A DNA stretch of 64,000 nucleotides from Burkholderia sp. SRS-46 (GCF_004343775.1 NZ_PTXL01000004.1:62001-126000), one strand, 5' to 3'; shown: positions 51,433-61,006, counted from the first letter of the stretch. Numbers and translations: made by a program. Notes: generated from the letters alone by a model not told the origin.

Positions 51433-51597
51433 TCAGCGGATACGGACCACGCCGCCGATGCCCACGCTGACCGGCGGTGCGTAATAGGCCGGCGCGTAGC
51501 CGTAGTAGGCCGGTGCCGGAGCATAGCCGTAAGGCGGTGCGACCACGCAGCCGCACAGGCCGCTGATCAATGCGAAGGTGATGAGTAGTCTGGACAT
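51433..51597 (-). CDS. Small Tyr/Pro-rich lipoprotein, 54 aa
   Basis: A 54-residue peptide with a signal sequence (MSRLLITFALISGL) ending in a Cys-Gly-Cys lipobox-like site, then a Tyr-Pro-Ala repeat (YGYAPAPAYYGYAPAYYAPP) and a valine-rich end. Small proteins of this kind are common and unannotated in Burkholderia. It would be an anchored envelope peptide of unknown role. Confidence 0.65.
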   Translation of the reverse strand: MSRLLITFALISGLCGCVVAPPYGYAPAPAYYGYAPAYYAPPVSVGIGGVVRIR

Positions 51598-51812
51598 GAG
51601 CGGTTTCCCGGCGCGCAGGACGGAGGACACTGGGTGAAGGCCGCGTCGCCGGTGCGACGCGCGCCGCAATTCAAGGGTCGGTCCGCCCTCTCTCGCGCTC
51701 GATCAGGTGATGGATCGAGTCTAGCGCCCGCGCTTCGGCGGCGCGTTTCGCGCGCCGTTACACGTGTTACCCGCCATGACCGCCGCCCCCTCCGTGCGGG
51801 CCGCTCGGGCCG

Positions 51813-52232
51813 TTACACGAGACGTTCGCGAATGCGCTTCGCGATCGCTTCGAGGGCCGCCGCATCGGCGATGTCGCGCGCGTGCATGCGCAGCGCGACG
51901 TCCTCCCAGCGCGGGATCACGTGGAAGTGCACGTGCGCGACCGTCTGCCCGGCCGCGCGGCCGTTGAACTGGCCGATGAACATGCCGTCCGGCTGCAGCG
52001 CGTCGCGCACCGCGGTGGCCACGCGCTGCGTCATGCGGATGCATGCGGCGGCCGCGTCGGCGGACAGGTCGAAGATTTCCACCGCGGGCTCCTTCGGGAT
52101 CACGAGCACGTGGCCGTCCGCCTGCGGCATCAGGTCCATGATCGCGATCGTCGCGTCGTCTTCCGCGACTTTGACGCACGGCAGGTCGCCGCGAAGGATC
52201 CTGGCGAACGGGTTGGTGTTGTCGTAGGGCAT
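51813..52232 (-). CDS. HIT-family nucleotide hydrolase/transferase
   Basis: A 139-residue histidine-triad protein. N-PF-A-R-I-L-R-G at the start and the triad VAHVHFHVIPRW (His-x-His-x-His) near residues 98-109 are clear. It would hydrolyse AMP-linked substrates such as adenosine phosphoramidates or dinucleoside polyphosphates. Single gene; start ATG 52232. Confidence 0.92.
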   Translation of the reverse strand: MPYDNTNPFARILRGDLPCVKVAEDDATIAIMDLMPQADGHVLVIPKEPAVEIFDLSADAAAACIRMTQRVATAVRDALQPDGMFIGQFNGRAAGQTVAHVHFHVIPRWEDVALRMHARDIADAAALEAIAKRIRERLV

Positions 52233-52516
52233 GGCAGTTTCCGGATGGGTGGATTCGGGAGGTCGATCGATGCCGGACGATTATCGGCCGAGCGCGGGAC
52301 GGATTTCAACTCGTCAGGTGGCGCCCGCGTGGCGCGGAACAGTGCGTGACAGTTCGCATGCAGTGCGCGAAAACGCCCGGAATAATCGCCTGCCGCAATC
52401 CGTTTACTCCAAACGTCGGTTCACGCCGCAACGCCGCGAGCCGGCGCCGGACACCCGTCGACTGCGCTGGCTTGCAGCCCGGATGCTTTCTCGTGATCGC
52501 CAACCGGAGTCATGCC

Positions 52517-53692
52517 ATGGACCCTCTCCCCTACTGCCGCTCCCCCGATCCGCCCATCCGCCAGCCAGTCTTGACCCGCAGCACGCGCGCGATGGCGCGC
52601 ACGCTGTGCCGCGCGGCCTGCGGCGCCGGCCTGGTCGCGCTGTCGACGGCCTTCTCGTTGGCCGGCGGCCAGACGATCCTGCCGCCTACCGCCGCGATCT
52701 CGACGACGGTGCCCATGAGCGGTGATACCAATCCGTACGGCATCGCGTTCGTGCCGCCCGGCGTGCCCGCATGGAGCACGCTGAAGCCGGGCGACGTCGT
52801 CGTGTCGAACTTCAACGGCCCGTCCGGCCTGCAAGGCACCGGCACGACGATCGTGAAGCTGACGCAAGACAGCGCGCAGGCAACCACCTTCTTCCAGGGC
52901 GCGGGCCTCGGTCTCACGACCGCGCTCGCGGTGCTGCGCAGCGGCTTCGTGCTGGTCGGCAACGTGCCCGCGCCGGACGGCAAGACCGTCGTCCCGCCGG
53001 GCTCGCTGCTCGTGATCAATCCGCAGGGCAACCTCGTCACGCAGCTCATGAACAACACGCTGCTCGACGGCCCCTGGGACATGACCGTGATCGACCGCAG
53101 CCCGCGCGTGACCGCGTTCGTGTCGAACGTGCTGAACGGGACGGTCGCCCGGATCGACCTGATGATCGACACCAGCGGCGTCACGATGCTGCCGAGCTCG
53201 CGCATCATCGCGTCGGGCTACACGTTCCGCACCGATCCCGCCGCGCTCGTCGTCGGCCCGACCGGGCTCGCGTACGACCCGACCCGCGACGTACTCTATG
53301 TCGCGTCCACCGGCGACAACGCGATCTTCGCGATCCAGGGCGCCTCGTCGGCGAACGGCAGTGCCGGCATGGGACGGCTGATCTATTTCGACCGGGTCCA
53401 TCTGCACGGCCCGCTTGCGCTCGCGCTCGCGCCGAACGGCCATCTCGTGACCGCCAACGGCGACGCGGTGAACGTCGATCCGCAGCAGTCGAGCGAGATC
53501 GTCGAGTTCACGGTGGAGGGACGCTTCATCGCGCAAATGCAGGTCGATGGCGTGGCAGGCGCGGCCTTCGGGCTCGCGTTCGGGCGCAGCAGCACCGGCC
53601 AGCCGCAGTTCGCGGCCGTCAACGACAACACGAATACCGCGACCGTCTGGACGCTGCGCCTGGACAACAACGGAAACAACAACAATCAATGA
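52517..53692 (+). CDS. Secreted beta-propeller-like (NHL/SMP-30-like) protein
   Basis: A 391-residue exported protein; a signal peptide sits at about residues 25-48 of a long N-terminus (RTLCRAACGAGLVALSTAFS). The body repeats the pattern V-x-P-x-G-L-A-Y-D, T-R-D-x-L-Y-V-A-S-T-G-D-N (LAYDPTRDVLYVASTGDN), and GPLALALAPNGHLVTANGD, characteristic of NHL-type propeller blades. No catalytic residues are evident. It ends in an Asn-rich tail (NNNGNNNNQ type). Function unknown, perhaps binding or a lactonase-like role. Confidence 0.75.
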   Translation: MDPLPYCRSPDPPIRQPVLTRSTRAMARTLCRAACGAGLVALSTAFSLAGGQTILPPTAAISTTVPMSGDTNPYGIAFVPPGVPAWSTLKPGDVVVSNFNGPSGLQGTGTTIVKLTQDSAQATTFFQGAGLGLTTALAVLRSGFVLVGNVPAPDGKTVVPPGSLLVINPQGNLVTQLMNNTLLDGPWDMTVIDRSPRVTAFVSNVLNGTVARIDLMIDTSGVTMLPSSRIIASGYTFRTDPAALVVGPTGLAYDPTRDVLYVASTGDNAIFAIQGASSANGSAGMGRLIYFDRVHLHGPLALALAPNGHLVTANGDAVNVDPQQSSEIVEFTVEGRFIAQMQVDGVAGAAFGLAFGRSSTGQPQFAAVNDNTNTATVWTLRLDNNGNNNNQ

Positions 53693-53783
53693 CGTCATGA
53701 ACGAACGCGTCGCGATTCCCGCATCGCCGCGCGCTTCGTTCCAGCGTTGACGCTACGCATCCGCGCGATGCGCAGCGCTTGCG

Positions 53784-53818
53784 GGCCGGCCGCGGCGTCT
53801 GCCGCGCGCCGGCCTTTT
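53784..53818 (+). terminator. Intrinsic terminator after the propeller gene
   Basis: GGCCGGCCGCGGC and GCCGCGCGCCGGCC form a nearly perfect 13-base stem followed by TTTT, downstream of the plus-strand gene. Confidence 0.75.
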
Positions 53819-53921
53819 CGTTGTTGCGATTGCCCCACGCATGCGCGATTGCCACCCGTCACCCGAACCTGCGACACTGCCGGATCGTGACCCGCCGGCC
53901 CACCACCGAGGACGCCCGCGC

Positions 53922-55319
53922 ATGACCATCCATATCAAGCCGCTGATTCGACGAGGCGCCGTGCTCGCGCTGCTGGCCGCGCTCGGCTATGCGGGCTACA
54001 TGCTGTCCCGGCTCGCGCCGATCGCCACCGGCTATGCGGCGAAGGCGCTGTGTTCGGGCGTGTTCGTATCGGGCCGCCCGGCCGCGTCGGTGATCGACGT
54101 CGACATCATGGCCGGCGTGCATCCGCTGCTCAAGCTGGTGCGCCCGTCGATCGATCCCGACCATCATGTCGCGCGCGCCACCTTCGCCGGGTTCGCCGAA
54201 CGCGAGGCCGTATTCCGGCCGGGGCTCGGCTGCACGCTGGCGCTCGGGCCGACGACGCACGCGCTGCCCGTCACGGTGACCGAGCCGGACCCGCCCGCTC
54301 CGCCGGCGCCGCCGCCCGCGCTGCCCGCCGACGTGGACGCGCACAAGCTGCAGGACGCGCTCGCCGGCGCGTTCGACGAACCCGATCCCGCGCATCCGCG
54401 CCGCACGCGCGCGATCGTCGTGCTCTATCGCGGCAAGGTGATCGCCGAGCGCTATGCGCCCGGCTTCTCGGCGGACATGCCGCTGCCCGGCTGGTCGATG
54501 ACCAAGACCGTCACCGCCGCGCTGATCGGCATGCTCGTCGCGCAGCACCGGCTGTCGCCGGACGAATCGGCGCTGCTGCCCGAATGGCGCGGCACCGGCG
54601 ATCCGCGCGCGCGCATCACGCTCGACGAGCTGCTGCGGATGACGAGTGGCCTGCAATTCAACGAAGACTACGACGACCCGCTGTCGGACGTCGCCGTGAT
54701 GCTGTTCACGCAACCGGACACCGCACGCTTCGCGGCGGCCAAGCCGCTGGCGTCGCCGCCCGGCACGCGCTGGCAGTATTCGAGCGGCACGAGCGCGATT
54801 CTCGCGCGCGTGATGCGCGAAGCGATGGGCGGCCCCGATGCCGACTATCTGGCGTTTCCGCGCCGCGCGCTGTTCGAGCCGCTCGGCATGCACCACGCGG
54901 TGTTCGAGTCGGATGCGTCGGGCACGCTCGCGAGCCCGTCGTTCATGTACGCGAGCGCGCGCGACTGGGCCCGGTTCGGCCAACTGCTGCTGCAGGACGG
55001 CATGTGGGACGGCACACGCCTGCTGCCGGCAGGCTGGGTGCGCTACTTGACGCGCGCGACGCCGCAGGCGCCACGCCGGGAGTACGGCGCGCAGCTGTGG
55101 GTGACGGTGCCGGAGCCGTTCAACGACACCGATCCGCGTGCCAAGGCGTTGCCGGCCGACGCGTTCCATGCGGTCGGCCACGAAGGCCAGTTCGTCAGCG
55201 TGGTGCCGAGCCGGCAGCTCGTCGTCGTGCGGCTCGGGCTATCGCGGCCGGAATCCGCGTGGAACCACGAAGCGTTCCTGTCGCGCGTGCTCGACGCGGT
55301 TCCGGCGCGCGGCGACTAG
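53922..55319 (+). CDS. Membrane-anchored serine hydrolase (beta-lactamase class C fold)
   Basis: A 465-residue protein with one N-terminal membrane segment (about residues 10-32), a proline-rich linker near residues 125-140 and a class C beta-lactamase/esterase domain. The nucleophile is in GWSMTKTVTAAL (S-x-x-K). The Y-x-N position reads YSS (QYSSGTSAIL), a variant common in the esterase branch, and the KTG position reads GHEGQ. It acts in the periplasm, possibly on esters or peptides. Not a proven antibiotic-resistance enzyme. Confidence 0.85.
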   Translation: MTIHIKPLIRRGAVLALLAALGYAGYMLSRLAPIATGYAAKALCSGVFVSGRPAASVIDVDIMAGVHPLLKLVRPSIDPDHHVARATFAGFAEREAVFRPGLGCTLALGPTTHALPVTVTEPDPPAPPAPPPALPADVDAHKLQDALAGAFDEPDPAHPRRTRAIVVLYRGKVIAERYAPGFSADMPLPGWSMTKTVTAALIGMLVAQHRLSPDESALLPEWRGTGDPRARITLDELLRMTSGLQFNEDYDDPLSDVAVMLFTQPDTARFAAAKPLASPPGTRWQYSSGTSAILARVMREAMGGPDADYLAFPRRALFEPLGMHHAVFESDASGTLASPSFMYASARDWARFGQLLLQDGMWDGTRLLPAGWVRYLTRATPQAPRREYGAQLWVTVPEPFNDTDPRAKALPADAFHAVGHEGQFVSVVPSRQLVVVRLGLSRPESAWNHEAFLSRVLDAVPARGD

Positions 55320-55344
55320 GCTCGGCCGCGGCGGCCAGCCCGGA

Positions 55345-55968
55345 TCAGGGCCACTTGCTGCCGCCGTAGGCCTCGAAGCCCGGACGCGCGGCGAGACGTT
55401 CGACATAGCGCGACAGCGCCGGGAAGTCCGCATGCGCGAACGGCGTGCCGAACCAGCGGTTCACCGACAGCCCGATCGGAATGTCGGCGAGCGTGAAATG
55501 CTCGCCCGCGACGAATGCGCCGGTTGCTTCGAGCTGCGCGTTCAGCACCTGCGTATGTTTCGTCCAGTTCGCGATCGACTGCGCGATGGCGTCGGGATCC
55601 TGGTGATCGGGCGACTTCCTCACGAGGCCGAGAAACGCGTGGACCCACGAACGGTTCAGATCCGACGCCTGCCAGTCGATCCATTGATCGACCCGCGCGC
55701 GCGCCTGCGGCTCGGCCGGATACAGCGACTCGCCGCCGTAGCGGTTGGCGAGATAGCGAACGATCGTGTTCGATTCCCAGAGCACGAAATCGCCGTCCTT
55801 GATCACCGGTACGAGGCCGTTCGGATTCAGCGCGAGGTAGGCCGGGTCGTCGGTCGAACGGAAGCCGGCGCCCCAGTCTTCGCGTTCGAACGGAACGTTC
55901 AGTTCGGTGCACGCCCACAGCACCTTGCGCACGTTGATGGACGGAATCTTGCCGAGAATTTGCAGCAT
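55345..55968 (-). CDS. Glutathione S-transferase
   Basis: A 207-residue GST with the N-terminal thioredoxin-like domain ([39 protein letters not shown] with the cis-proline, then the ESNTI glutathione motif) and an all-helical C-terminal domain ending [10 protein letters not shown]. It conjugates or reduces small electrophiles. ATG 55968 follows a good start context. Single gene convergent with the serine hydrolase. Confidence 0.9.
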   Translation of the reverse strand: MLQILGKIPSINVRKVLWACTELNVPFEREDWGAGFRSTDDPAYLALNPNGLVPVIKDGDFVLWESNTIVRYLANRYGGESLYPAEPQARARVDQWIDWQASDLNRSWVHAFLGLVRKSPDHQDPDAIAQSIANWTKHTQVLNAQLEATGAFVAGEHFTLADIPIGLSVNRWFGTPFAHADFPALSRYVERLAARPGFEAYGGSKWP

Positions 55969-56108
55969 GCTGGCTCCTTGCGAGGTCGGGTACCGCGAAT
56001 CCGGAATCGTCCGATTATCCCGGATCCTTCGCGTTGCATGCATCGGCGCGCGTCGACGGCAAAACGCCGGGGCCGAACACGACGACCTGCGTCAGGCAAG
56101 CACGCTGC

Positions 56109-56579
56109 TCACATCGGCTTCAGCACCATCAGGAAATAGACGAACAGCATCGCGAGAAACGCCGGGTAACCGAGCCGTTCCCAGGTCTTCGCGTAGCGCC
56201 AGTAGCGGTCCGGCAACTCGGCGGCGCCGTTCACATGCGCGAGCTTCGCCATCGCGGCCAGCTCGATCTGCAGCCACACGACCGGCAGCCAGCACGCGCC
56301 CGCAATCAGATACAGGCCGAGCGACGCGACGAGCCACGGCGTGTGCCACGGCCAGCCTGCCGTATGCGCAAGCCACAGCCCGGACGCGGGCTGGAAGATC
56401 ACGGCCGGCGTCGTGAACCACCAGTCGGCGCGCACCACGAGCCGCGACACGGCGGCGATCGCCGGCACCGAGCGCGTGCGGTTCGCGAAGAACAGGTAGA
56501 ACGCGGTGCCCAGGCCCGTGCCGACCATCAGCACCGACGACAGGATGTGCAGCGTCTTGACGACGAGATAGGTATTCAT
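56109..56579 (-). CDS. DUF2269 integral membrane protein
   Basis: A 156-residue protein with four membrane helices. VVKTLHILSSVLMVGTGLGT at the start and PASGLWLAHTAGWPWHTPWL in the middle are diagnostic of DUF2269. Conserved histidines in the first helix could bind heme, as suggested for CopD-like folds. Its start overlaps the stop of the SDR-DoxX gene, so they are translated together. Confidence 0.85.
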   Translation of the reverse strand: MNTYLVVKTLHILSSVLMVGTGLGTAFYLFFANRTRSVPAIAAVSRLVVRADWWFTTPAVIFQPASGLWLAHTAGWPWHTPWLVASLGLYLIAGACWLPVVWLQIELAAMAKLAHVNGAAELPDRYWRYAKTWERLGYPAFLAMLFVYFLMVLKPM

Positions 56580-57829
56580 GAGCGCTCCGCTTCGCCAAAC
56601 AGGATCGACAGGATCGCGAGTATCGGCAGGTTCTTGACAATCGGTCCGAACGGCTCGGACAACTGGTCGGGCATCGCGACGGCGATGATCGTCGAATAGG
56701 CGGCGACCAGCGCGATCTGCGCGGCCCACAGCCGCCGGCCGGGCGCGACGAGGGTGGCGACGCCGAACCCGAAATCGAGCGCGCACGCCGCGTACAGCGC
56801 GACGAGCGCCGGCACGCCGGTCAGGTGGACGCGCGCGAGCAGGTCGAGGCTGCCGGACAGCGGGTAGACGAACGCGCTCGCCACCGCCGTCCAGAGCCAG
56901 ACGATCGCGAGCGCCCCCATCAGCAGCGGACGCCGCCACGCCGCAAGCGCCTCGCAGCGCAGCGCCTCGGCCTCCGTGCCGATGAACGCGCGCAGGCCGC
57001 GCGGCGGCCGGCCGAGCGCAGCGGTCGTCGCGGCCACGTCGCCGGTATTGCCGGCGCGCAGCATCGACCACGTGTCGCGCGTCAGCATCGCGCCCGGCAG
57101 CCACCCGAGCAGCCCCGCCGCCGCCGCGACCAGCGCGCCCGGCGCACTGACGCGCAGGGCCGGCGGAAACCCCATCGCGTGCCGGTAGGCCGCGAGCATC
57201 TCGCGGTAGTCGACTTCGTCCGCGCCGACCAGGTCGACGATCCGGCCGCACGCGGCGGGCCGGTCGATCAGCCGCGCGACGAGCTCGGCCAGGTCGTCGA
57301 CATGCACGGGCCGCAGCCGTTGCCGGCCGCCGGCGGGCAACACATGCACCGGCAGGCTCGCGAGCGCCCGGAACAGGCGCGCGGACGTGCCCGACGTGCC
57401 GTACACGAGCGCCGGCCGCACGATCCGGCCATCGACCGGCAGCGTCTGCAGATGGGTATCGGCGGCGAGCTTGCTCGCGAAGTACGCGGTGTCGGCGCGC
57501 TCGACGCCCAGCGCGGAAATCTGCACGATCTGCCGCACGCCGGCGCGGCAGCACGCGTCGAACAGCGCGCACGGCGCCGCGCGGTGCACGGCGTCGAACG
57601 TCACGCCGCGCCGCTCGCCCAGGATGCCGACCGCGTTGACCACCGCATCGATCCCGTCGAGCCGCGCGTGCCAGTGTTCAGGCCGCACGTCGCGCACATA
57701 GTCGATCGCGATCTCGCCGGGCCCCGTCGCACGCCGGACGCCGCGCACGACGCGATGGCCGCCGGCCTCGAGCCGCGCGCACAGCACCCGTCCGATGAAA
57801 CCGTTCGCGCCGCAGACCAGGATGTTCAT
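56576..57829 (-). CDS. NAD(P)-binding SDR fused to a DoxX-like membrane domain
   Basis: A 417-residue two-part protein. Residues about 1-285 form an atypical short-chain dehydrogenase with the nucleotide-binding CGANGFIGRVLCARL and a DAVVNAVGILGE segment. Residues about 300-415 contain four membrane helices matching the DoxX_3 domain. It could couple reduction of a lipid-like or quinone-like substrate to the membrane. It leads a two-gene operon with the DUF2269 protein and lies below a 20-base palindrome. Confidence 0.85.
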   Translation of the reverse strand: MNILVCGANGFIGRVLCARLEAGGHRVVRGVRRATGPGEIAIDYVRDVRPEHWHARLDGIDAVVNAVGILGERRGVTFDAVHRAAPCALFDACCRAGVRQIVQISALGVERADTAYFASKLAADTHLQTLPVDGRIVRPALVYGTSGTSARLFRALASLPVHVLPAGGRQRLRPVHVDDLAELVARLIDRPAACGRIVDLVGADEVDYREMLAAYRHAMGFPPALRVSAPGALVAAAAGLLGWLPGAMLTRDTWSMLRAGNTGDVAATTAALGRPPRGLRAFIGTEAEALRCEALAAWRRPLLMGALAIVWLWTAVASAFVYPLSGSLDLLARVHLTGVPALVALYAACALDFGFGVATLVAPGRRLWAAQIALVAAYSTIIAVAMPDQLSEPFGPIVKNLPILAILSILFGEAERS

Positions 57830-57930
57830 GCCGCGGCCTCCGGTACGCGCGGCAGACGGCGCGCAAGGGTGGCCGTGTAGCGAAACGCTCGCAACGAGGT
57901 CGCATTCATTTTTATCCTCTATTTACAGTT

Positions 57931-57950
57931 ATTTCTGTATATACAGAAAT
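57931..57950. promoter_or_regulatory. Operator of the SDR-DoxX operon (20-base perfect palindrome)
   Basis: ATTTCTGTAT followed by its exact reverse complement forms a perfect 20-base palindrome 101 bases upstream of the SDR start. The TTTCTGT/ACAGAAA core is repeated in the operator at the regulator's own promoter (58557-58580), so both are probably bound by the GbsR-type regulator. An additional ACAG...CTGT inverted half-site lies just to the left. Confidence 0.82.
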
Positions 57951-57999
57951 TCATGCCCCGAAAAAAGCGGGCTGCGTGCCCGCTTCGACTTGCTTCACC

Positions 58000-58533
58000 T
58001 TACTTCGACGACTTGCGCCTGACCGTCTGGCTGATCTTCGCGCCGATGCCGAGCGCCTTCATCAGCGTCTCCGGCTTGAGCCGCAGCATCTCGTCCGACC
58101 ACGTCGTGAGCGTCTCGACGAACTGCAGCGTATCGCGCAGGCGCTGCTCGGTCTCGCGGCTCTCGTCGGCGATCTCCGGGCTCGCCAGGCAGTCGCGCAG
58201 CACGGTGAGCGTCGGCTCGACCTCGCGCTGGCGGCGCCCTTCGACGATCAGCCGGAACAGCTCCCAGATATCAGTCGACGTCTCGAAGTGATCGCGCCGG
58301 TCGCCCATCACGTGCACCACCTTCGCGAGCCGCCACGCCTGCAGCTCCTTCAGGCTCGTGCTGACGTTCGAGCGCGCGACGTTGAGCGTCTCCGCGATCT
58401 CGTCGGCGGCGACCGGCCGCCCGAGCAGGTAGAGCAGCGCGTGAATCTGCGCCACGGTGCGGTTGACCCCCCAGCGGGAGCCCATTTCGCCCCAGTGAAG
58501 GATGAATCGTTCGGCAATCGGTGTGAGTTCCAT
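58000..58533 (-). CDS. GbsR/MarR-family transcriptional regulator
   Basis: A 177-residue winged-helix repressor. MELTPIAERFILHWGEMGSR and ALLYLLGRPVAADEIAETLN, then VARSNVSTSLKELQAWRLAK, follow the GbsR subfamily pattern, where the gene's relatives sense choline or other small molecules. The ATG at 58533 gives the canonical N-terminus. Two palindromes with the same core frame its unit: one at its own promoter and one before the downstream SDR-DoxX operon. Confidence 0.88.
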   Translation of the reverse strand: MELTPIAERFILHWGEMGSRWGVNRTVAQIHALLYLLGRPVAADEIAETLNVARSNVSTSLKELQAWRLAKVVHVMGDRRDHFETSTDIWELFRLIVEGRRQREVEPTLTVLRDCLASPEIADESRETEQRLRDTLQFVETLTTWSDEMLRLKPETLMKALGIGAKISQTVRRKSSK

Positions 58534-58556
58534 GCCGTGCAATTTAGGCGCTTCAG

Positions 58557-58580
58557 TTATTTCTGTCAAGACAGAAATAA
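58557..58580. promoter_or_regulatory. Autoregulatory operator of the GbsR-type gene
   Basis: TTATTTCTGTC and GACAGAAATAA are perfect 11-base arms around AA, 23 bases before the regulator start and 111 bases before fabV on the other strand. It shares the TTTCTGT/ACAGAAA core with 57931-57950. Confidence 0.82.
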
Positions 58581-58691
58581 AATCCGGCGGCTGACGGCGT
58601 GCGCGCCGCCGCATCCCGCCGCATCCATTACAATGCGCGGAAATTTTTTCGATTTCCTGGCCGTTTCTGCCTTTCTCACAAGAGGGTTTTC

Positions 58692-59894
58692 ATGATCATC
58701 AAACCACGCGTGCGTGGCTTCATCTGCGTGACGACTCATCCCGTCGGCTGCGAGGCCAACGTCAAGGAACAGATCGACTACGTGACTTCGCACGGCCCGA
58801 TCGCCAATGGTCCGAAAAAAGTGCTCGTGATCGGCGCGTCGACCGGCTACGGCCTCGCCGCCCGGATCACGGCCGCCTTCGGCTCGGGCGCGGACACGCT
58901 CGGCGTGTTCTTCGAGCGCGCCGGCAGCGAGACGAAGCCCGGCACCGCCGGCTGGTACAACAGCGCCGCGTTCGAGAAGTTCGCGGCCGCGAAGGGCCTG
59001 TATGCGCGCAGCATCAACGGCGACGCATTCTCCGACGCCGTCAAGCAGGTCACGATCGACACGATCAAGCGCGATCTCGGCAAGGTCGACCTCGTCGTCT
59101 ACAGCCTCGCCGCGCCGCGCCGCACGCATCCGCGCACCGGCGAAGTCATCAGCTCGACGCTGAAGCCGATCGGCAAGTCGGTCAGCTTCCGCGGCCTCGA
59201 CACCGACAAGGAAGTGATCCGTGAAACCGTGCTCGAGCCGGCGACGCAGGAAGAGATCGACGGCACCGTCGCGGTAATGGGCGGCGAGGACTGGCAGATG
59301 TGGATCGACGCGCTGCACGCGGCCGGCGTGCTGGCCGACGGCGCGAAGACCACCGCGTTCACGTATCTCGGCGAGCAGATCACGCACGACATCTACTGGA
59401 ACGGCTCGATCGGCGCCGCGAAGAAGGATCTCGACAAGAAGGTGCTCGCGATCCGCGACACGCTCTCCCCGGCCGGCGGCGATGCGCGCGTGTCGGTGCT
59501 GAAGGCGGTCGTCACGCAGGCGAGCTCGGCGATCCCGATGATGCCGCTCTACCTGTCGCTGCTGTTCAAGGTGATGAAGGAACAGGGCACGCACGAAGGC
59601 TGCATCGAGCAGGTCTACGGCCTGCTCAAGGACAGCCTGTACGGCTCGGCGCCGCACGTCGACGACGAAGGCCGCCTGCGCGCGGACTACAAGGAACTCG
59701 CGCCGGAAGTGCAGTCGCGCGTGATGCAGCTGTGGGACCAGGTCACCAACGACAACCTGTACGAGCTGACCGACTTCGCCGGCTACAAGACGGAGTTCCT
59801 GCGCCTGTTCGGCTTCGCGATTGCCGGCGTCGACTACGACGCGGACGTGAATCCGGACGTGCCGATGCCCGGCATCATCGACGTCACGGCCTGA
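58692..59894 (+). CDS. fabV: Trans-2-enoyl-CoA/enoyl-ACP reductase FabV
   Basis: A 400-residue NADH-dependent enoyl reductase, the FabV type that replaces or supplements FabI in fatty-acid synthesis and is naturally insensitive to triclosan. The extended SDR features are visible: nucleotide loop [15 protein letters not shown], and the catalytic Y-x8-K in [11 protein letters not shown], longer than the normal Y-x3-K or Y-x6-K spacing. The start [17 protein letters not shown] is canonical. It is divergent from the GbsR regulator gene, whose operator may also affect it. Confidence 0.95.
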   Translation: MIIKPRVRGFICVTTHPVGCEANVKEQIDYVTSHGPIANGPKKVLVIGASTGYGLAARITAAFGSGADTLGVFFERAGSETKPGTAGWYNSAAFEKFAAAKGLYARSINGDAFSDAVKQVTIDTIKRDLGKVDLVVYSLAAPRRTHPRTGEVISSTLKPIGKSVSFRGLDTDKEVIRETVLEPATQEEIDGTVAVMGGEDWQMWIDALHAAGVLADGAKTTAFTYLGEQITHDIYWNGSIGAAKKDLDKKVLAIRDTLSPAGGDARVSVLKAVVTQASSAIPMMPLYLSLLFKVMKEQGTHEGCIEQVYGLLKDSLYGSAPHVDDEGRLRADYKELAPEVQSRVMQLWDQVTNDNLYELTDFAGYKTEFLRLFGFAIAGVDYDADVNPDVPMPGIIDVTA

Positions 59895-59988
59895 GCGGCG
59901 CCAGCCGCCTGACGCCCGTTGCGCGCATGCTCGCGCACGACGGGCGCCGGTGCCGCACACTGACCACCGCCGGCCTGCCGGCGGCGCG

Positions 59989-60693
59989 TCAGAGCGGCGC
60001 CGCCTCCTGCAGGTAGACGCCGTGCGACAGCGCCTGCTTCACGTGCCGGCTCAACTCGTCGGTCACGACTTCCTCCGCCCCCGCCTCGATCGCGTCGTAC
60101 GCCTGGCGCACCACGTCGACCGGCGACGCCTTCGGCACCTCCAGCCCCTGCGTGAGATCCGTGTCGATGAACCCCGCATGCAGCCCGACGACCTGCGTAC
60201 GCTGCTCGCGCAGCGAGTGGCGCAGCCCGTTGGTCAGCGCCCACGCGGCCGACTTCGATACACCGTAGCCCGACAGGATCGGCCGGTTCACCCAGCTCGC
60301 CACCGACAGCACGTTCAGCATCGCGCCGCCGCCGTTGGCCGCCAGCGCACCCGCGAACGCGCGGGCCATCGCCAGCACCCCGAACACGTTGGTGTCAAAA
60401 TGGTCGCGCAGCGCGGCGTCCGCGCCGTCGTCCGTCAGGCTGCCCAGCCGCGCGATGCCCGCGTTGTTGATCAGCAGGGTGACGTCGCGCGCCACCTCCG
60501 CGGCGGCCGCCACGTCGGCCGCGCGGGTGACGTCGAGCTTCACCGGGATCACGCCCGGCAGCGTGACCGCGGACGGATCGCGCGCCCCCGCATAAACCTT
60601 CTTCGCCCCGCGTTCCAGGGCCTGCTGCGCGAAATGCAGGCCGAGCCCGCGGTTCGCTCCAGTGACAAAAACGACAGCGCCTTCGATTTTCAT
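59989..60693 (-). CDS. Short-chain dehydrogenase/reductase
   Basis: A 234-residue classical SDR with FVTGANRGLGLHFAQQ (T-G-x3-G-x-G), LLINNAGIARLG (N-N-A-G), catalytic serine in NVLSVASWVN and YGVSKSAAWALTNGLR (Y-x3-K). Substrate unknown. ATG 60693 gives the normal N-terminus. It faces a TetR-family regulator with a strong palindromic operator between them, so it is the likely target of that repressor. Confidence 0.92.
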   Translation of the reverse strand: MKIEGAVVFVTGANRGLGLHFAQQALERGAKKVYAGARDPSAVTLPGVIPVKLDVTRAADVAAAAEVARDVTLLINNAGIARLGSLTDDGADAALRDHFDTNVFGVLAMARAFAGALAANGGGAMLNVLSVASWVNRPILSGYGVSKSAAWALTNGLRHSLREQRTQVVGLHAGFIDTDLTQGLEVPKASPVDVVRQAYDAIEAGAEEVVTDELSRHVKQALSHGVYLQEAAPL

Positions 60694-60889
60694 GATGCTT
60701 CCTGTAGCGTCGGTGGACCGCACGCACGCCAGCACGCGACGCGCGTGAAATCCGGTGGAAACGGGGTGGCGGGGCAGCCCGCCCGTGCGCCGCGCGGCGA
60801 CAGCCGCCGCACCGGCGTGGAAAAGACGACGCCCGGCTGAAACCGGCCCGCCCCTTCGCGGGGCACCCGAAGTCGGTTACACTCGATCT

Positions 60890-60907
60890 CGATGTCGATC
60901 ACCATCG
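60890..60907. promoter_or_regulatory. Secondary TetR operator candidate
   Basis: CGATG and CATCG flank TCGATCAC, which resembles the GGTGATCACC centre of the stronger palindrome at 60944-60967. It may be a second, weaker site. Confidence 0.4.
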
Positions 60908-60943
60908 TCTTTGCGATGCATTGTGTCAGTGCGTTCATGCGCC

Positions 60944-60967
60944 TGTCAATGGTGATCACCATTGACA
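60944..60967. promoter_or_regulatory. TetR operator (24-base perfect palindrome)
   Basis: TGTCAATGGTGA followed by its exact reverse complement makes a perfect 24-base palindrome 39 bases before the tetR start. The 24-base size and position fit a TetR-family autoregulatory site that also reaches the SDR promoter. Confidence 0.85.
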
Positions 60968-61006
60968 TTTTCGATCGATGCGATTGCGGAAAACGGGGAG
61001 AGAACG

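Larger units (their letters stand above)
60694..61006. other. Divergent promoter region of SDR and tetR genes
   Basis: About 310 bp of non-coding DNA holding two operator-like inverted repeats, one perfect and one partial. No gene is supported. Confidence 0.6.

Noticed and set aside
53922..55319. Antibiotic-resistance beta-lactamase
   Set aside because: The class C fold is present, but YSS instead of Y-x-N and HEG in place of KTG point to an esterase/peptidase branch rather than a beta-lactamase.
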